This document shows positions 1 to 8,904 of a stretch of DNA of 64,000 bases, in pieces. Both the position numbers and the translations under genes were made by a program. Source of the DNA: Pseudomonas saxonica (GTDB taxonomy: Bacteria; Pseudomonadota; Gammaproteobacteria; Pseudomonadales; Pseudomonadaceae); contig NZ_VFIO01000012.1 in assembly GCF_007858365.1 (NCBI RefSeq), positions 62,001 through 126,000 on the forward strand. The letters are read 5' to 3'. Position 1 is the first letter of the stretch. Each line of letters opens with the position of its first letter. A model generated the notes under the pieces. It was not told the DNA's origin. It saw only the letters and a list, made by a program, of their open reading frames with translations, and did no database searches.

Positions 1-1902
1 GGCTTCGCCTAGCTCGGCCGGGCGGCCCAGGCCATCGCCGCGCCAAAAAGGCAGGCGCGCAGAGCGGCCGGGGGCAGGCGTGACGACCACTTGGTCCCGG
101 GTGATTTGTTGGATACGCCAGGATGAGGCGCCGAGGGTGATGACGTCATTGACCCGCGACTCGTAGACCATCTCTTCATCGAGTTCGCCTACCCGGCGCG
201 AGCCGGCACGCTCCTCGCCTTCGGGCAGTATCACGCTGAACATTCCGCGATCCGGAATGGTGCCACCGCTGATCACCGCTAATTTGTGCGAGCCGGGGCG
301 GGCAGTCAGTTGCCCGGTCTGACGGTTCCACACCAGACGGGGACGAAACTCGGCGAATTCGTCTGACGGGTAACGGCCCGCCAACATGTCCAGCGTGGCG
401 TCAAACACACTGCGGGGGAGGGCTCGAAAGGGATCGGCGCGACGGACAAGGGCGAACCAGTCGTCAATATCCAGCGGCTCCATGGCGACAGCGGCGATGG
501 TCTGTTGGGCCAGTATGTCCAACGGGTTGCGCGGGGGCTCCAGGGTCTCCAATTGCCCGCTGAGCATGCGATCAACCGTGACCACCGCATCCAGCAGATC
601 GCGCCGGGTGCGCGGGTAAATCAGCCCCGCCGAAATGCCACCGACCTGGTGCCCGGCGCGGCCCACGCGCTGCAAGGCGCTGGCCACTGACGGAGGGGAA
701 GCGACCTGAATCACCAGATCCACCAGCCCCATATCAATACCCAGTTCAAGGCTGGAGGTTGCGACCACGCACCGCAGCTCACCTGACTTGAGAGCGCTTT
801 CGATGTCGGCCCGCTGCTCCTTGGAAACCGAGCCATGATGGGCACGGGCGATCAATGGCGGTTCGCCCGCAGTGCGTCGCGTAGTGCCCCCGGCGGACGA
901 GACGAAATGCTCGGGCGGCGTGTTCTCGGACGGGTCTGAGTCGCCAAGTTGTTCGGCATACAGCTCATTGAGCCGTGCGGTCAGCTTCTCGGCGAGACCA
1001 CGGGCATTGGTAAACACCAGCGTTGAACGCTGCTTGAGTACCTGTTGCAGAATACTGGCCTCGACATGAGGCCAGATTGAGCCGACTTGCCCCAGCGCAC
1101 TGTTGGCCGGTGACTGATTGCGCGCTGATAGATCGCTCATGTCCTCAACGGGCACGACAATGCGCACCTGCAGCTGACGACTGGAAGGTGGGTTGACCAC
1201 CGTCACCGGCCGGGCACCGCCGAGAAACCTTGCCACGTGGTCTACCGGGCGCACCGTGGCGGACAGCCCGATACGCTGGGCCGGATGGGGCAGCAAGGCG
1301 TCGAGCCGTTCCAGACTTAACGCCATATGCGAGCCGCGCTTGCTGCCTGCCACGGCGTGCACTTCATCGACAATGATCGTCTGCACACCGCGCAGGGTTT
1401 CGCGTGCTTTTGACGTCAGCATCAAATACAAGGATTCGGGTGTGGTGATCAGAATATCGGGCGGGCGGCGCACCAGCCGGGCGCGTTCAGCCTGGGGCGT
1501 ATCGCCCGTGCGCATGCCCACGCTGATCTCCACGGCGGTGTCGCCACGCAGGGCGCGCTGGGCACGCACGCCTTCCAGTGGCAGGCTCAAGTTGCGTTGC
1601 ACATCGCTGCCCAAGGCTTTGATCGGGGAGATATACAGCACCCGTGTTGTCGATTTGCCGGGTGGGTGATCGGCGTTGGCTGCTGCGTCGCGCTCTTCAA
1701 ATAATTGGTCGATGGCGTGCAGGAATGCCGCGAGGGTTTTGCCCGAACCGGTTGGGGCGATGACCAGTGCGCAGTGTTGCGCGGCAATGGCCGACCAGGC
1801 GGCGAGTTGCACGGCAGTAGGGCGGGGGAAGGTCGATAAAAACCAGGCGCTGGTGGCCGGGGTGAATCCGGGCAGGCGCTCAGGGGGAGAAGGGGGAGTC
1901 AT
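1..1902 (-). CDS. lhr: Lhr-type large DEAD/DEAH-box helicase, amino-terminal part (runs off left edge)
   Basis: ATP-dependent superfamily 2 helicase of the Lhr (large helicase-related) family, expected to unwind DNA or DNA/RNA hybrids in repair. The 634 codons present start at ATG 1902 and stay open to base 1. Visible motifs are Walker A APTGSGKT (residues 49-56), DEVH (about 179-182), GLSAT (about 212-216) and, further on, a helicase-C region with the motif VGRAGHQVGG. Family members are usually about 1,400 residues or more, so over half the protein lies outside the window. The reading frame has no lesions. No neighbour on this strand is close: a long repeat element lies upstream. A shorter ligase-associated helicase is less likely, given the length and the Lhr-like spacing. 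Confidence 0.88.
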   Translation of the reverse strand, partial: MTPPSPPERLPGFTPATSAWFLSTFPRPTAVQLAAWSAIAAQHCALVIAPTGSGKTLAAFLHAIDQLFEERDAAANADHPPGKSTTRVLYISPIKALGSDVQRNLSLPLEGVRAQRALRGDTAVEISVGMRTGDTPQAERARLVRRPPDILITTPESLYLMLTSKARETLRGVQTIIVDEVHAVAGSKRGSHMALSLERLDALLPHPAQRIGLSATVRPVDHVARFLGGARPVTVVNPPSSRQLQVRIVVPVEDMSDLSARNQSPANSALGQVGSIWPHVEASILQQVLKQRSTLVFTNARGLAEKLTARLNELYAEQLGDSDPSENTPPEHFVSSAGGTTRRTAGEPPLIARAHHGSVSKEQRADIESALKSGELRCVVATSSLELGIDMGLVDLVIQVASPPSVASALQRVGRAGHQVGGISAGLIYPRTRRDLLDAVVTVDRMLSGQLETLEPPRNPLDILAQQTIAAVAMEPLDIDDWFALVRRADPFRALPRSVFDATLDMLAGRYPSDEFAEFRPRLVWNRQTGQLTARPGSHKLAVISGGTIPDRGMFSVILPEGEERAGSRRVGELDEEMVYESRVNDVITLGASSWRIQQITRDQVVVTPAPGRSARLPFWRGDGLGRPAELGEA

Positions 1903-1980
1903 CAGCAGCAGAACCTCGGGGCGGCAACACTTCTAGCGTAGCCCGCGGTTCAGAAAGCGGGGCAGTCCCTGTAGGAACCG

Positions 1981-2680
1981 TCTTGATCTTGATCTTGACC
2001 TTGATCTTGATCTGCAGCCCCGTCGGGAGGCCGAGTGGAGGTTCTGCGCAGTGGGTCGACCGGCATGGATGCCGGGAGAGCTGCGATCGGGCCATGGATG
2101 GCCCGTCGCAGCGTGCCCACGGAGCGGGACCGGAGCGAGGGAACTTGAGCGCAGCGAAAGCCGTACGCAGGGGCAAGGCCTTTTTGGGTACTTTTGTGGC
2201 TGTTTGACAAAAGTGCCTCGCTGTAAAAGCGAAACCTTTAGTTCAGCTAGACACATTTAATGGATATGTACTCGGAGCTTTTGATTGGCCGGCGTACATA
2301 TCCATTTGATGTATTAAAACTTTCTACGGGTTACGCCCTTACGGCGTGTCACTTTGCAAAAGCCGAGTGTCGGACCATGACAAAGTAACCAAAACGCTTC
2401 CGCCCCCGCGTACGGCCCTCGCTTCGCTCAGGTGTCCCTCACTCCGGTCCCGCTCCGTGGGCACGCTGCGACGGGCCATCCATGGCCCGATCGCAGCTCT
2501 CCCGGCATCCATGCCGGTCGACCCACTCCGCGAAACCTCCTTTCGGCCTCCCGAAGGGGCGGCAGATCAAGATCAAAAGCCAGATCACAAGCAGATCAAA
2601 AGCTAGATCACAAGCAGATCACAAGCAGATCACAAGCAGATCACAAGCAAATCACAAGCAGATCAAAAGCCAGATCACAA
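1981..2680. repeat. Composite nested-palindrome element, copy A (type 1 arm / core / type 1 arm)
   Basis: This fills most of the gene-free stretch between lhr and the DUF1523 gene. The left tip is a CTTGAT hexamer array (1981-2013). The left arm (about 2014-2215) contains a long hairpin with GCTGCGA/TCGCAGC outer and GGGCC/GGCCC inner stems near 2081-2112. A small hairpin TCGCT-gtaaa-AGCGA lies at 2218-2232. The core stem AATGGATATGTAC pairs 2259-2271 with 2294-2306. The right half mirrors the left: the GTAAG-loop hairpin near 2334-2348, the arm at about 2350-2565, and a tip of roughly nine GATCACAAGCA 11-mers (2580-2680). Short ORFs inside translate to low-complexity strings and are not credible genes. 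No transposase is encoded. It could be a non-autonomous mobile element or a structured non-coding RNA locus. Confidence 0.85.
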
Positions 2681-2738
2681 CCTTGCTGGCGAGGAACGAG
2701 GGTTGCGATCGGTTTGGTGCGCCACTGCGACGAACAGC

Positions 2739-3278
2739 TTAGTTGACCGGCATTTGCGGGCGGTGTTTGACACGACGTTTGATAAACACAGCAATCACAA
2801 TCAGCACCAATGCCAGCACTGTGAAGAAGACGGTATTGAACCAAGGGAAGGGCTCTTCGCGGCTGGTGGTGGCTTCAATCGACGTCACGTTAGGGAACAC
2901 CGAGAAAATCTTGATGCGCCAGCCGTAATAACGAATCAGCGCCAATTGCTCGGCATCACGGGAATAACCCTGAGCCTTGGCCTGAATGTCAGCCGAGTCG
3001 AACTTGAAGTACCAAGGGAACGACCAGCCCGTGTCTTCGTTGCGGTATACCATGACTTTTTTGGTCACCGGGTCTTCGGTGTTGATGAAGTACACATCCC
3101 GAGTCGGCCCGTCGGCCGGGTTTTCTGCGTTGATGACGCCATTGTGATCGACCCGTTTGACTTCAACTCCCGTCACCATCACGACATCGTGTTGAGGAAG
3201 AAAGTAAAACAGCCCAAGCCCGACAGCGCCCACTGCTAGCAGGACCACGCCCAGAATGATGCCCTTGAGCCATTTCAT
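2739..3278 (-). CDS. DUF1523 family membrane protein
   Basis: A 179-residue protein with a hydrophobic segment at residues 7-27 and a second near the carboxyl end (about 146-168) followed by basic KRRVKHR, so both termini are probably cytoplasmic with a periplasmic middle of about 110 residues. The body (DVYFINTEDP, WSFPWYFKFD) matches my memory of the DUF1523 family, found across Proteobacteria with no established function. It stands alone between copy A of the composite repeat and the amino-acid transport operon. The ATG at 3278 is the only sensible start. The family assignment is from recognition; no role is proposed. Confidence 0.8.
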   Translation of the reverse strand: MKWLKGIILGVVLLAVGAVGLGLFYFLPQHDVVMVTGVEVKRVDHNGVINAENPADGPTRDVYFINTEDPVTKKVMVYRNEDTGWSFPWYFKFDSADIQAKAQGYSRDAEQLALIRYYGWRIKIFSVFPNVTSIEATTSREEPFPWFNTVFFTVLALVLIVIAVFIKRRVKHRPQMPVN

Positions 3279-3503
3279 GCCATCACCACGTACATATCGA
3301 AATTTCCTGATTACTGATAATTGAACTCGTCGCGCCGAATTCGGTAGCGGGCACTTTGCCCAACGCTGCGTTTGGACGCGCAGGGTGACCAGACGGCAGA
3401 CCGCCCAAATCCCGGCGGATCTTATCGCAGCCTGTGCCAGCGACTACAAGTTCCGGGTATGTCTCCTACATAATTTGTATCAGTTTAGGGGGCTTTGGAC
3501 GGT

Positions 3504-4292
3504 TCAGTGCACGATTTGCGCAAGAAACGCCTTGGCCCGCGGGCTTTTCGGTGCGTTGAAAAACGCTTCGGGGGGGGAGTCTTCGATTATCATGCCGCCA
3601 TCAAGGAACAACACCCGCTCCGCCACTTGCCGGGCAAAGCCCATTTCGTGGGTCACGCACAACATGGTCATGCCGCTGCCAGCCAGTTTGACCATCACGT
3701 CCAGTACTTCGCTGACCATTTCCGGGTCCAGCGCCGAGGTCGGCTCGTCAAACAGCATGATTTTTGGCTCCATGCACAGGGCGCGGGCAATGGCCACGCG
3801 CTGTTGCTGGCCGCCAGAGAGCTGACTCGGGTACTTGTGTGCCTGGCTGGCAATACCGACTTTATTGAGAAAGTGATCAGCCAGTTCTATGGCCTTTTTG
3901 CGCGACAGCCCACGCACTGACATGGGCGCCAGGATGCAGTTGTCGAGCACGCTCATGTGGGGGAACAGGTTGAAGTGCTGAAACACCATGCCAATTTCGC
4001 TGCGCACGTGTGCCGCTTCACGGTTGGTCTGCGACAGATCCGTGTTGTTGACCAGAATGCGACCTTTTTCAGCAATTTCCAGCCGGTTGATACAGCGGAT
4101 CAGCGTCGACTTGCCCGACCCTGACGGGCCGCAGAGCACGATTCGTTCGCCTTCATGCACTTTAAGGTCGATGCCCTTAAGCACATGAAACGCGCTGTAG
4201 TACTTGTTCAGGCCTGCAATATCCACCACGACCTTGCGGCTGTCAGTGGCCGCAGACACGGGGTTATGAACGTAAGCGGGTTGAGCCTGCAT
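3504..4292 (-). CDS. Polar amino acid ABC transporter, ATP-binding protein
   Basis: Cytoplasmic ATPase of a polar amino-acid (HisP/GlnQ class) importer, 262 residues. Walker A is GPSGSGKST (55-63), the Q-loop lies in VFQHFNLFP, the signature LSGGQ is at 158-162, and Walker B is IMLFDEP (178-184). The first 20 residues are an unconserved leader. It is the last gene of a minus-strand set: regulator, binding protein, permease, permease, FAD dehydrogenase, ATPase. Only 16 bases separate it from the dehydrogenase. As I recall, the same order occurs at PP_3592-PP_3597 of P. putida, in the D-lysine region, so D-lysine or a related basic D-amino acid is the likely cargo. That substrate is inference. 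Confidence 0.92.
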   Translation of the reverse strand: MQAQPAYVHNPVSAATDSRKVVVDIAGLNKYYSAFHVLKGIDLKVHEGERIVLCGPSGSGKSTLIRCINRLEIAEKGRILVNNTDLSQTNREAAHVRSEIGMVFQHFNLFPHMSVLDNCILAPMSVRGLSRKKAIELADHFLNKVGIASQAHKYPSQLSGGQQQRVAIARALCMEPKIMLFDEPTSALDPEMVSEVLDVMVKLAGSGMTMLCVTHEMGFARQVAERVLFLDGGMIIEDSPPEAFFNAPKSPRAKAFLAQIVH

Positions 4293-4308
4293 GGTGCGTC
4301 TCCAATGA

Positions 4309-5556
4309 TCAGTAAAAGCGCTCAGCGCTGTAAGGCGTCGGGTCAGTGAACGGGTATTCGCCGGTCATCATTTCGGCCAGCAGACGGCCACTTACCGGGC
4401 CCAGGGTCAAACCGTGGTGGGCGTGACCAAAGTTGAACCACAGGCCTTTATGCCGGCTGCCTGGGCCAATCACCGGGCACATGTCCGGCAGGCATGGACG
4501 GCGGCCCAGCCACGGTTGTGCATCCACACGTTCGCCCAGCGGGTACAAGTGACGGGCCCGTTCTTCGCAGCGGCGCAGCTGGATTTCATTGATCGGGTCA
4601 TCGCTGTCGGCAAACTCGATCCCGGTGGTCAGGCGTATACCGCCCACCATCGGTGCCAGTACATATCCGCCGACCGAATCCAGAATCGGGTGCTGCATGC
4701 GCTGGCCGTCCTTGGCTGCGTAGTGCATGTGATAGCCACGCTTGATCGCCAGCGGTATGGAGTAACCCAGCGGCTCGAAGATGTCCCGGGCTTGTGGGCC
4801 GAGCGCGACCACCACTTCATTGCCGACTATCAGCCCTTTATCGCTTTCGACCTGCCATTGCCCGGCGGTCTGGCGCAGGCTGGCGGCATTGCCGATCACA
4901 AAGGTGCCACCGCGCTGCTTGAACAATTGGGCATAGCCACGGGTGAGACCGCCCGGGTCGCTGACGGTTTTGGGGTCGAGCCAGTGAATGGCGCCGATCA
5001 CATCGCTGTGCAAACCGGGTTCCAGTGCGTGCACTTGCTGTTGATTGAGCACGCACCAGTTCAGACCGAATTCGCTCAAGGCCTGTGCATCCGCCCGGGC
5101 CTTGTCGAAGTCGGCCTGGGTGCGATAGACCTCGATCCAGCCGCTGTCCTGAATCAAATGCGTCATCCCGGCCGGCTCTGCCAGCAGGTCATGCTCACTC
5201 ACACAGCGTTCAATCAGCGGCAGCATGGCGGCGGTGGCTTTGGCCAGTCCTCGGGGGGACGAGTGTTGCCAGTAGTTCATCAGCCAGGTTGCCGCTTTGG
5301 GCAGGTGCTTGAAGCTGTAGCGCACATCCGATTGCTGATTGAGGCCGTAGCGCAGCAGTCGTGTGATCTCTCGGGGGAACGAGTAGGGGATCACGCTGGC
5401 GCGTTCGATCAGCCCGGCATTGCCGTGACTGGTGCCGCTGCCCGGCTGTGCGCGGTCTAGCAAGACCACGTTACGGCCGCGCGCCTGCAGGTGCAGCGCG
5501 GTACTGACGCCCACGATGCCGGCGCCCAGAACGAGAGTGTCACAGTGCATAGTCAC
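4309..5556 (-). CDS. amaD: D-amino acid dehydrogenase, FAD-dependent (D-lysine type)
   Basis: DadA-like flavoprotein of 415 residues that would oxidatively deaminate a D-amino acid to the 2-keto acid. The dinucleotide-binding motif GxGxxG is at residues 11-16 (LGAGIVGV). The carboxyl end carries the flavin-contacting stretch FNFGHAHHGLTLGP. It sits inside the amino-acid ABC operon and opposite dpkA, whose product reduces the cyclic imine formed from 2-keto-6-aminocaproate. That arrangement matches the P. putida D-lysine locus (amaD), so I use that symbol with reserve. D-ornithine or D-arginine dehydrogenase activity cannot be excluded from sequence alone. Confidence 0.82.
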   Translation of the reverse strand: MTMHCDTLVLGAGIVGVSTALHLQARGRNVVLLDRAQPGSGTSHGNAGLIERASVIPYSFPREITRLLRYGLNQQSDVRYSFKHLPKAATWLMNYWQHSSPRGLAKATAAMLPLIERCVSEHDLLAEPAGMTHLIQDSGWIEVYRTQADFDKARADAQALSEFGLNWCVLNQQQVHALEPGLHSDVIGAIHWLDPKTVSDPGGLTRGYAQLFKQRGGTFVIGNAASLRQTAGQWQVESDKGLIVGNEVVVALGPQARDIFEPLGYSIPLAIKRGYHMHYAAKDGQRMQHPILDSVGGYVLAPMVGGIRLTTGIEFADSDDPINEIQLRRCEERARHLYPLGERVDAQPWLGRRPCLPDMCPVIGPGSRHKGLWFNFGHAHHGLTLGPVSGRLLAEMMTGEYPFTDPTPYSAERFY

Positions 5557-5591
5557 TTCCTTAAAACGGTGGGCCGACGAGGCAGCCAGGC

Positions 5592-6302
5592 TTACTGCAA
5601 GTGGCGGCCGAGGCGGCCTTCAATCAGTTTCAGGCTGCGCCGCACGACTTCCACGATCAGCAGGTAGAGCACGGCGGCCCACAGGTACACCTGAAAGTCG
5701 AAACTGCGCGAGAAGACCATTTTGGTCACGCCCATCAAATCGTAAATGGTGACCAGGGAGGCAATGGCACTGGCCTTGATCATCAAGATCAGTTCGTTGC
5801 CCAGTGGGCCGATGGCCACCAGCAGCGATTGCGGCAGGATGATTTTGCGAAAGGTAGTCCAGCGCGACAGGTTCAATGCCTTGCAGGCTTCGCGCTGGCC
5901 TTGGGCCACCGACAGAATGCTGCCGCGCAGAATTTCAGCCTGATACGCCGCCGTATTCAGGGTGAACGCCAGCAAGGTGCAGAACCACGCATCGCGGAAA
6001 AACCACCACAAGCCAATGTCTTGCCACAACCCTTTGAATGAGCCCAGCCCGTAATACAGCAGAAACAACTGCGCCAGCAGCGGCGAGCCACGGAAAAAAT
6101 ACACATAGGCGCCGGTAAAATTGCGCACAAAGCGATTGCTCGACAAGCGCCCCAGTGCAATCAGCAACCCGAGCAGCGCCCCCAGGGTGAATGAAATCGC
6201 TACCAGCTTGAGGGTGACCAGCATGCCGTCGATAAAACGCGGGCCGTAGCGTTCGAGCAACTCGGGGCTGAGAAAGAGGTTTTGCAGTTCCGCCAGGCTC
6301 AT
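5592..6302 (-). CDS. Polar amino acid ABC transporter permease
   Basis: HisM/HisQ-type inner-membrane permease of 236 residues with about five hydrophobic segments, the first near residues 28-50. The conserved EAA-type cytoplasmic loop is visible as QREACKALNLSRWTTFRKI. Its start overlaps the end of the preceding permease gene by 4 bases (ATGA), so the two are translationally coupled and probably form a heterodimeric channel with the ATPase at 3504-4292. It belongs to the same minus-strand D-amino-acid operon. Confidence 0.92.
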   Translation of the reverse strand: MSLAELQNLFLSPELLERYGPRFIDGMLVTLKLVAISFTLGALLGLLIALGRLSSNRFVRNFTGAYVYFFRGSPLLAQLFLLYYGLGSFKGLWQDIGLWWFFRDAWFCTLLAFTLNTAAYQAEILRGSILSVAQGQREACKALNLSRWTTFRKIILPQSLLVAIGPLGNELILMIKASAIASLVTIYDLMGVTKMVFSRSFDFQVYLWAAVLYLLIVEVVRRSLKLIEGRLGRHLQ

Positions 6303-7018
6303 GGCTGCACGCTCCGTATATGGCGGTTGAAATAGCGCTCAAGAAAGGCGAACAGACGCCCCGAAATCGCTGAGAAAAACAGGTAGATGAAGCACGCCAC
6401 GCTATAAAACAGCATCGGGTCTTTGGTCACGCTAACGGCCAGATTGGTTTGGCGCATCAGGTCGACCAGCGCGATGGTGGACACCAGCGACGTGTCCTTG
6501 AGCAGCGATAGCCAGTTATTCGACAGACCGGGCAGGGCGATACGGGCCAATTGCGGCAGCACCACCTTGCGAAAGGTCGTGAACTTCGACAGGCCCAGCG
6601 CCGAGGCCGCTTCAAACTGGCCCTTGGGAATGGTTTTGAATGCCCCCAGCCAGATTTCACTGGAGAAGGCGGCAAACACCAGACTGAACGCAATCATCGC
6701 GGCGACAAAGGTATTGATCGTGAACTGCGCGTCATAGCCCATGAGCGCAAGGATTTTCTGCGCGGCGATCTGGCAGCCGTAATAAATGATCAGCAGCGTC
6801 AACAGTTCCGGCAGGCCGCGAAAGACCGTGGAAAAGGTCGTCGCCCATGCGCGCATCCAGCGATTTTTAGAGCGTGCGGCGATGGCCACGATCAGCCCCA
6901 GCGGCAAACCGATGGGCAGGCAGCTCAACGCCAGCGCAATGGTCACCAACGAGCCGGCCAGCAACGCCGAGCCCCAACCGCCACTGGCAAAGGAGAGTAA
7001 TGAGAGTTGATCGAGCAT
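6299..7018 (-). CDS. Polar amino acid ABC transporter permease
   Basis: Second HisM/HisQ-type permease, 239 residues from ATG 7018. A TTG at 7036 in frame would add six residues, but the ATG has a GGGGA ribosome-binding stretch about 8 bases upstream and is preferred. The EAA-type loop reads GQFEAASALGLSKFTTFRKV. The 4-base overlap with the next permease supports coupling. An intercistronic hairpin (7099-7114) separates this gene from the binding-protein gene. Confidence 0.92.
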   Translation of the reverse strand: MLDQLSLLSFASGGWGSALLAGSLVTIALALSCLPIGLPLGLIVAIAARSKNRWMRAWATTFSTVFRGLPELLTLLIIYYGCQIAAQKILALMGYDAQFTINTFVAAMIAFSLVFAAFSSEIWLGAFKTIPKGQFEAASALGLSKFTTFRKVVLPQLARIALPGLSNNWLSLLKDTSLVSTIALVDLMRQTNLAVSVTKDPMLFYSVACFIYLFFSAISGRLFAFLERYFNRHIRSVQP

Positions 7019-7098
7019 GCTCGAATCCCCGGGCAAAAATGGGCCGATTTCAGCCGCTGCGCACGGTGCGTGCGCAGGGCAGAGTGAGAGGCAGGCAA

Positions 7099-7114
7099 GC
7101 CCTCACGCGAGGGC
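7099..7114 (-). promoter_or_regulatory. Intercistronic mRNA hairpin after the binding-protein gene
   Basis: GCCCTC-acgc-GAGGGC is a perfect 6-bp stem with a 4-base loop just after the binding-protein stop codon and before the permease genes. It has no T-run. Such hairpins commonly protect the 3' end of a binding-protein transcript and raise its level relative to the permeases; that role is inferred from position. Confidence 0.5.
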
Positions 7115-7121
7115 GGGTGAC

Positions 7122-7871
7122 TCAGTAAATGTCGAAGTCGAAGTACTGGCTGGAAATCTTTTTATAGGTGCCATCGGCCACGATTTCGTCCAGTGCCTTG
7201 TTGAAACGCTCACGCAGCGCGTTGTCTTGTTGGCGCACGGCAATCGCTGCGTCAGCCATGGTGCCGTCGACGTCACCAATGATTTTGCAGCAATCCTTGC
7301 CGGTTTTATTGACCCATTCCAGCAACGGGAATTTATCGGCAATCACCACGTCGACCCGCTCGTTGGCCAGCTCGCTATTGGCCTCATCCAGGGTCGGATA
7401 GAGCTTGAGGTCGGCATCCTTGTAATGCTCTTCGGCATAGATGCTTTGCGTTGCGGCACTTTGCGCGCCCACGGTTTTACCCTTGAAGTCGGACTGGGCA
7501 TCGGTGATGGACGAGTCCTTGGGGACGGCGATGGACAGCGGCGTGCGGTAATAGTGGTTGGTGAAGGCGATTTTCTTTTTGCGTTCTTCGTTGACGATCA
7601 TCGACGCGACAATGGCGTCATATTTCTTGGCCATCAGCCCGGCAATGATTCCGTCCCAGTCTTGAGCCACGATCGTGCACTCGGCGTTCATGCGCTGGCA
7701 CACGGCCTTGGCAATGTCGACATCGAAGCCGTGCAGGTTGTTGTCTGAGTCAACGTAGTTGAAAGGAGGGTAGGCGCCTTCCGTGGCGATTGTCAGTTTC
7801 TCGGCCTGCGCGTTGGACGCGAAAGCAGCAACCAATGCACATGCACTGGCAAAGCGAATGACGTTGTTCAT
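7122..7871 (-). CDS. Periplasmic amino acid-binding protein of ABC transporter
   Basis: Class 3 solute-binding protein (lysine/arginine/ornithine type), 249 residues. A signal peptide ends at about residue 23 (SNAQA). The mature start is typical of the family (KLTIATEGAYPPFNYVDSDN), followed by GFDVDIAKAVCQRM. It would deliver a polar amino acid to the two permeases downstream. Only 13 bases separate its start from the end of the RpiR regulator gene, so the regulator appears to be the first gene of the operon. The D-lysine specificity is inferred from neighbours. Confidence 0.92.
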   Translation of the reverse strand: MNNVIRFASACALVAAFASNAQAEKLTIATEGAYPPFNYVDSDNNLHGFDVDIAKAVCQRMNAECTIVAQDWDGIIAGLMAKKYDAIVASMIVNEERKKKIAFTNHYYRTPLSIAVPKDSSITDAQSDFKGKTVGAQSAATQSIYAEEHYKDADLKLYPTLDEANSELANERVDVVIADKFPLLEWVNKTGKDCCKIIGDVDGTMADAAIAVRQQDNALRERFNKALDEIVADGTYKKISSQYFDFDIY

Positions 7872-7884
7872 CTAGCACCTCGTT

Positions 7885-8760
7885 TTATTGTTTTGAGCCG
7901 GGTGAGGAGGTGTAGCCCACGAACTCGTTGTGCAAGGCCGCGGTTGCCTCAAGACGTTTTTCGACGTCCGGTCCCAGTTGTTTGCAGACTTCGTTGATCA
8001 GCAGGTGCACCAGCGACAGCATGGCTGCGGTGGATTCCCAGAACAGATTGAATTCGGTGGGCACGCGAAACACTTCATCGGCGTTTTGCTCGGCCCAGTC
8101 ACAGAACGTGTCGGTAATCAGCGTGACGGCAATACCGGCCTCGCGCGCCTTGCGGCATAACAGCTGGGCGTGGCGCGAATAGCGGCGGGCTTCGAACACC
8201 ACCAGTGCGCAGTCCTCGGGCGGGCATAGCAGCACATCGGCGTAATGCCCGGCGGCGCCATCTACCCGTTGCACGCCATCGCGCAGGTATTGCAGCAAAT
8301 GCACCATGGCGTCGGCGATGCCGCGCTCGGTCTGAAAGCCTGCGACAAATACCCTGCGTCGTGTGGCCAGGCGCTGGCTGACGGTTTGCCATTGCGGGGT
8401 CAGGCTGTATTCGTAGACCTTGACCAGCGCCGCCACTTCCAGCTCGAAGCTGCGCGGCAAACCTTGCGGGCTCTGGCTCGATTGCAGGCGAAACTCCTGC
8501 AAGCGATCACCGACCAGCCAAGGGCCATCGCCGAGGTCATCTTTCAGGTCGTTTTTGAGGTCTTTGAAATGGCTGTAGCCCAGCGCTCGGCAAAAACGCC
8601 CGACACTGGACTCGCTGACACCCAGTTTGGTGGCGATGTCGGCGGCGGTCTGAAAGGGCAGCTCGTAAAGATTGGCCAGCATATAACTGGCAATCGCCCG
8701 ACCCGAAGGTGCGGCGGTTGACAGGCTGCTTTCAAGGCGTTGTTTAATCGACTGGCTCAC
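7885..8760 (-). CDS. MurR/RpiR family transcriptional regulator
   Basis: 291 residues with an amino-terminal winged helix-turn-helix of the RpiR type (about 20-90, with ATKLGVSESSVGRFCRALGY) and a carboxyl-terminal SIS sugar-isomerase-fold domain (about 125-260). SIS domains normally bind phosphosugars, but RpiR members in Pseudomonas also control amino-acid operons. It is divergent from dpkA across 144 bases and is the first gene of the D-amino-acid transport operon, so it most likely controls both directions. The ligand cannot be read from sequence. Confidence 0.9.
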   Translation of the reverse strand: MSQSIKQRLESSLSTAAPSGRAIASYMLANLYELPFQTAADIATKLGVSESSVGRFCRALGYSHFKDLKNDLKDDLGDGPWLVGDRLQEFRLQSSQSPQGLPRSFELEVAALVKVYEYSLTPQWQTVSQRLATRRRVFVAGFQTERGIADAMVHLLQYLRDGVQRVDGAAGHYADVLLCPPEDCALVVFEARRYSRHAQLLCRKAREAGIAVTLITDTFCDWAEQNADEVFRVPTEFNLFWESTAAMLSLVHLLINEVCKQLGPDVEKRLEATAALHNEFVGYTSSPGSKQ

Positions 8761-8808
8761 GGCTGCTTCCTGTTGTTGTATCAGCGCGTTGCAGAAAGTG
8801 AAGGTTTT

Positions 8809-8855
8809 CTGTCATTAAGTCAACAATTGACAGATAACTGTCACAACAGGATAGT
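8809..8855 (+). promoter_or_regulatory. dpkA promoter with candidate RpiR operator
   Basis: A sigma-70 type promoter reads TTGACA (8827-8832), 17 bases, GATAGT (8850-8855), pointing to dpkA. The -35 box overlaps one half of an inverted repeat, CTGTCA (8809-8814) and TGACAG (8828-8833); a further CTGTCA copy lies at 8838-8843 in the spacer. A repressor bound here would block the polymerase and could also act on the divergent operon. Confidence 0.55.
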
Positions 8856-8904
8856 TGGCCTCGACGTTGCACCCCGATAAAAACAATTCCATTGGAGCGC
8901 CACC

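Noticed and set aside
2580..2680. Regular GATCACAAGCA repeats considered as a CRISPR array
   Set aside because: Units are about 11 bases, head to tail with no spacers; no cas genes are near.
1880..2746. Several ORFs of 60-110 residues inside composite repeat copy A, on both strands
   Set aside because: They translate hairpins and tandem repeats (DQDQ, RSRS, IKIK strings), reappear in copies B and C in shifted frames, and lack ribosome-binding sites.
3279..3503. Gap between the DUF1523 and ABC ATPase genes
   Set aside because: I looked for an RNA gene, terminator or small ORF and found nothing that I can support.
4414..5460. 348-residue ORF on the plus strand
   Set aside because: Antisense to the FAD dehydrogenase; composition typical of a high-GC shadow frame.
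8809..8844. CTGTCA repeats upstream of dpkA considered as a PHO box
   Set aside because: The direct repeats are 29 bases apart instead of 11, and the genes are not phosphate-related; a local operator is more likely.
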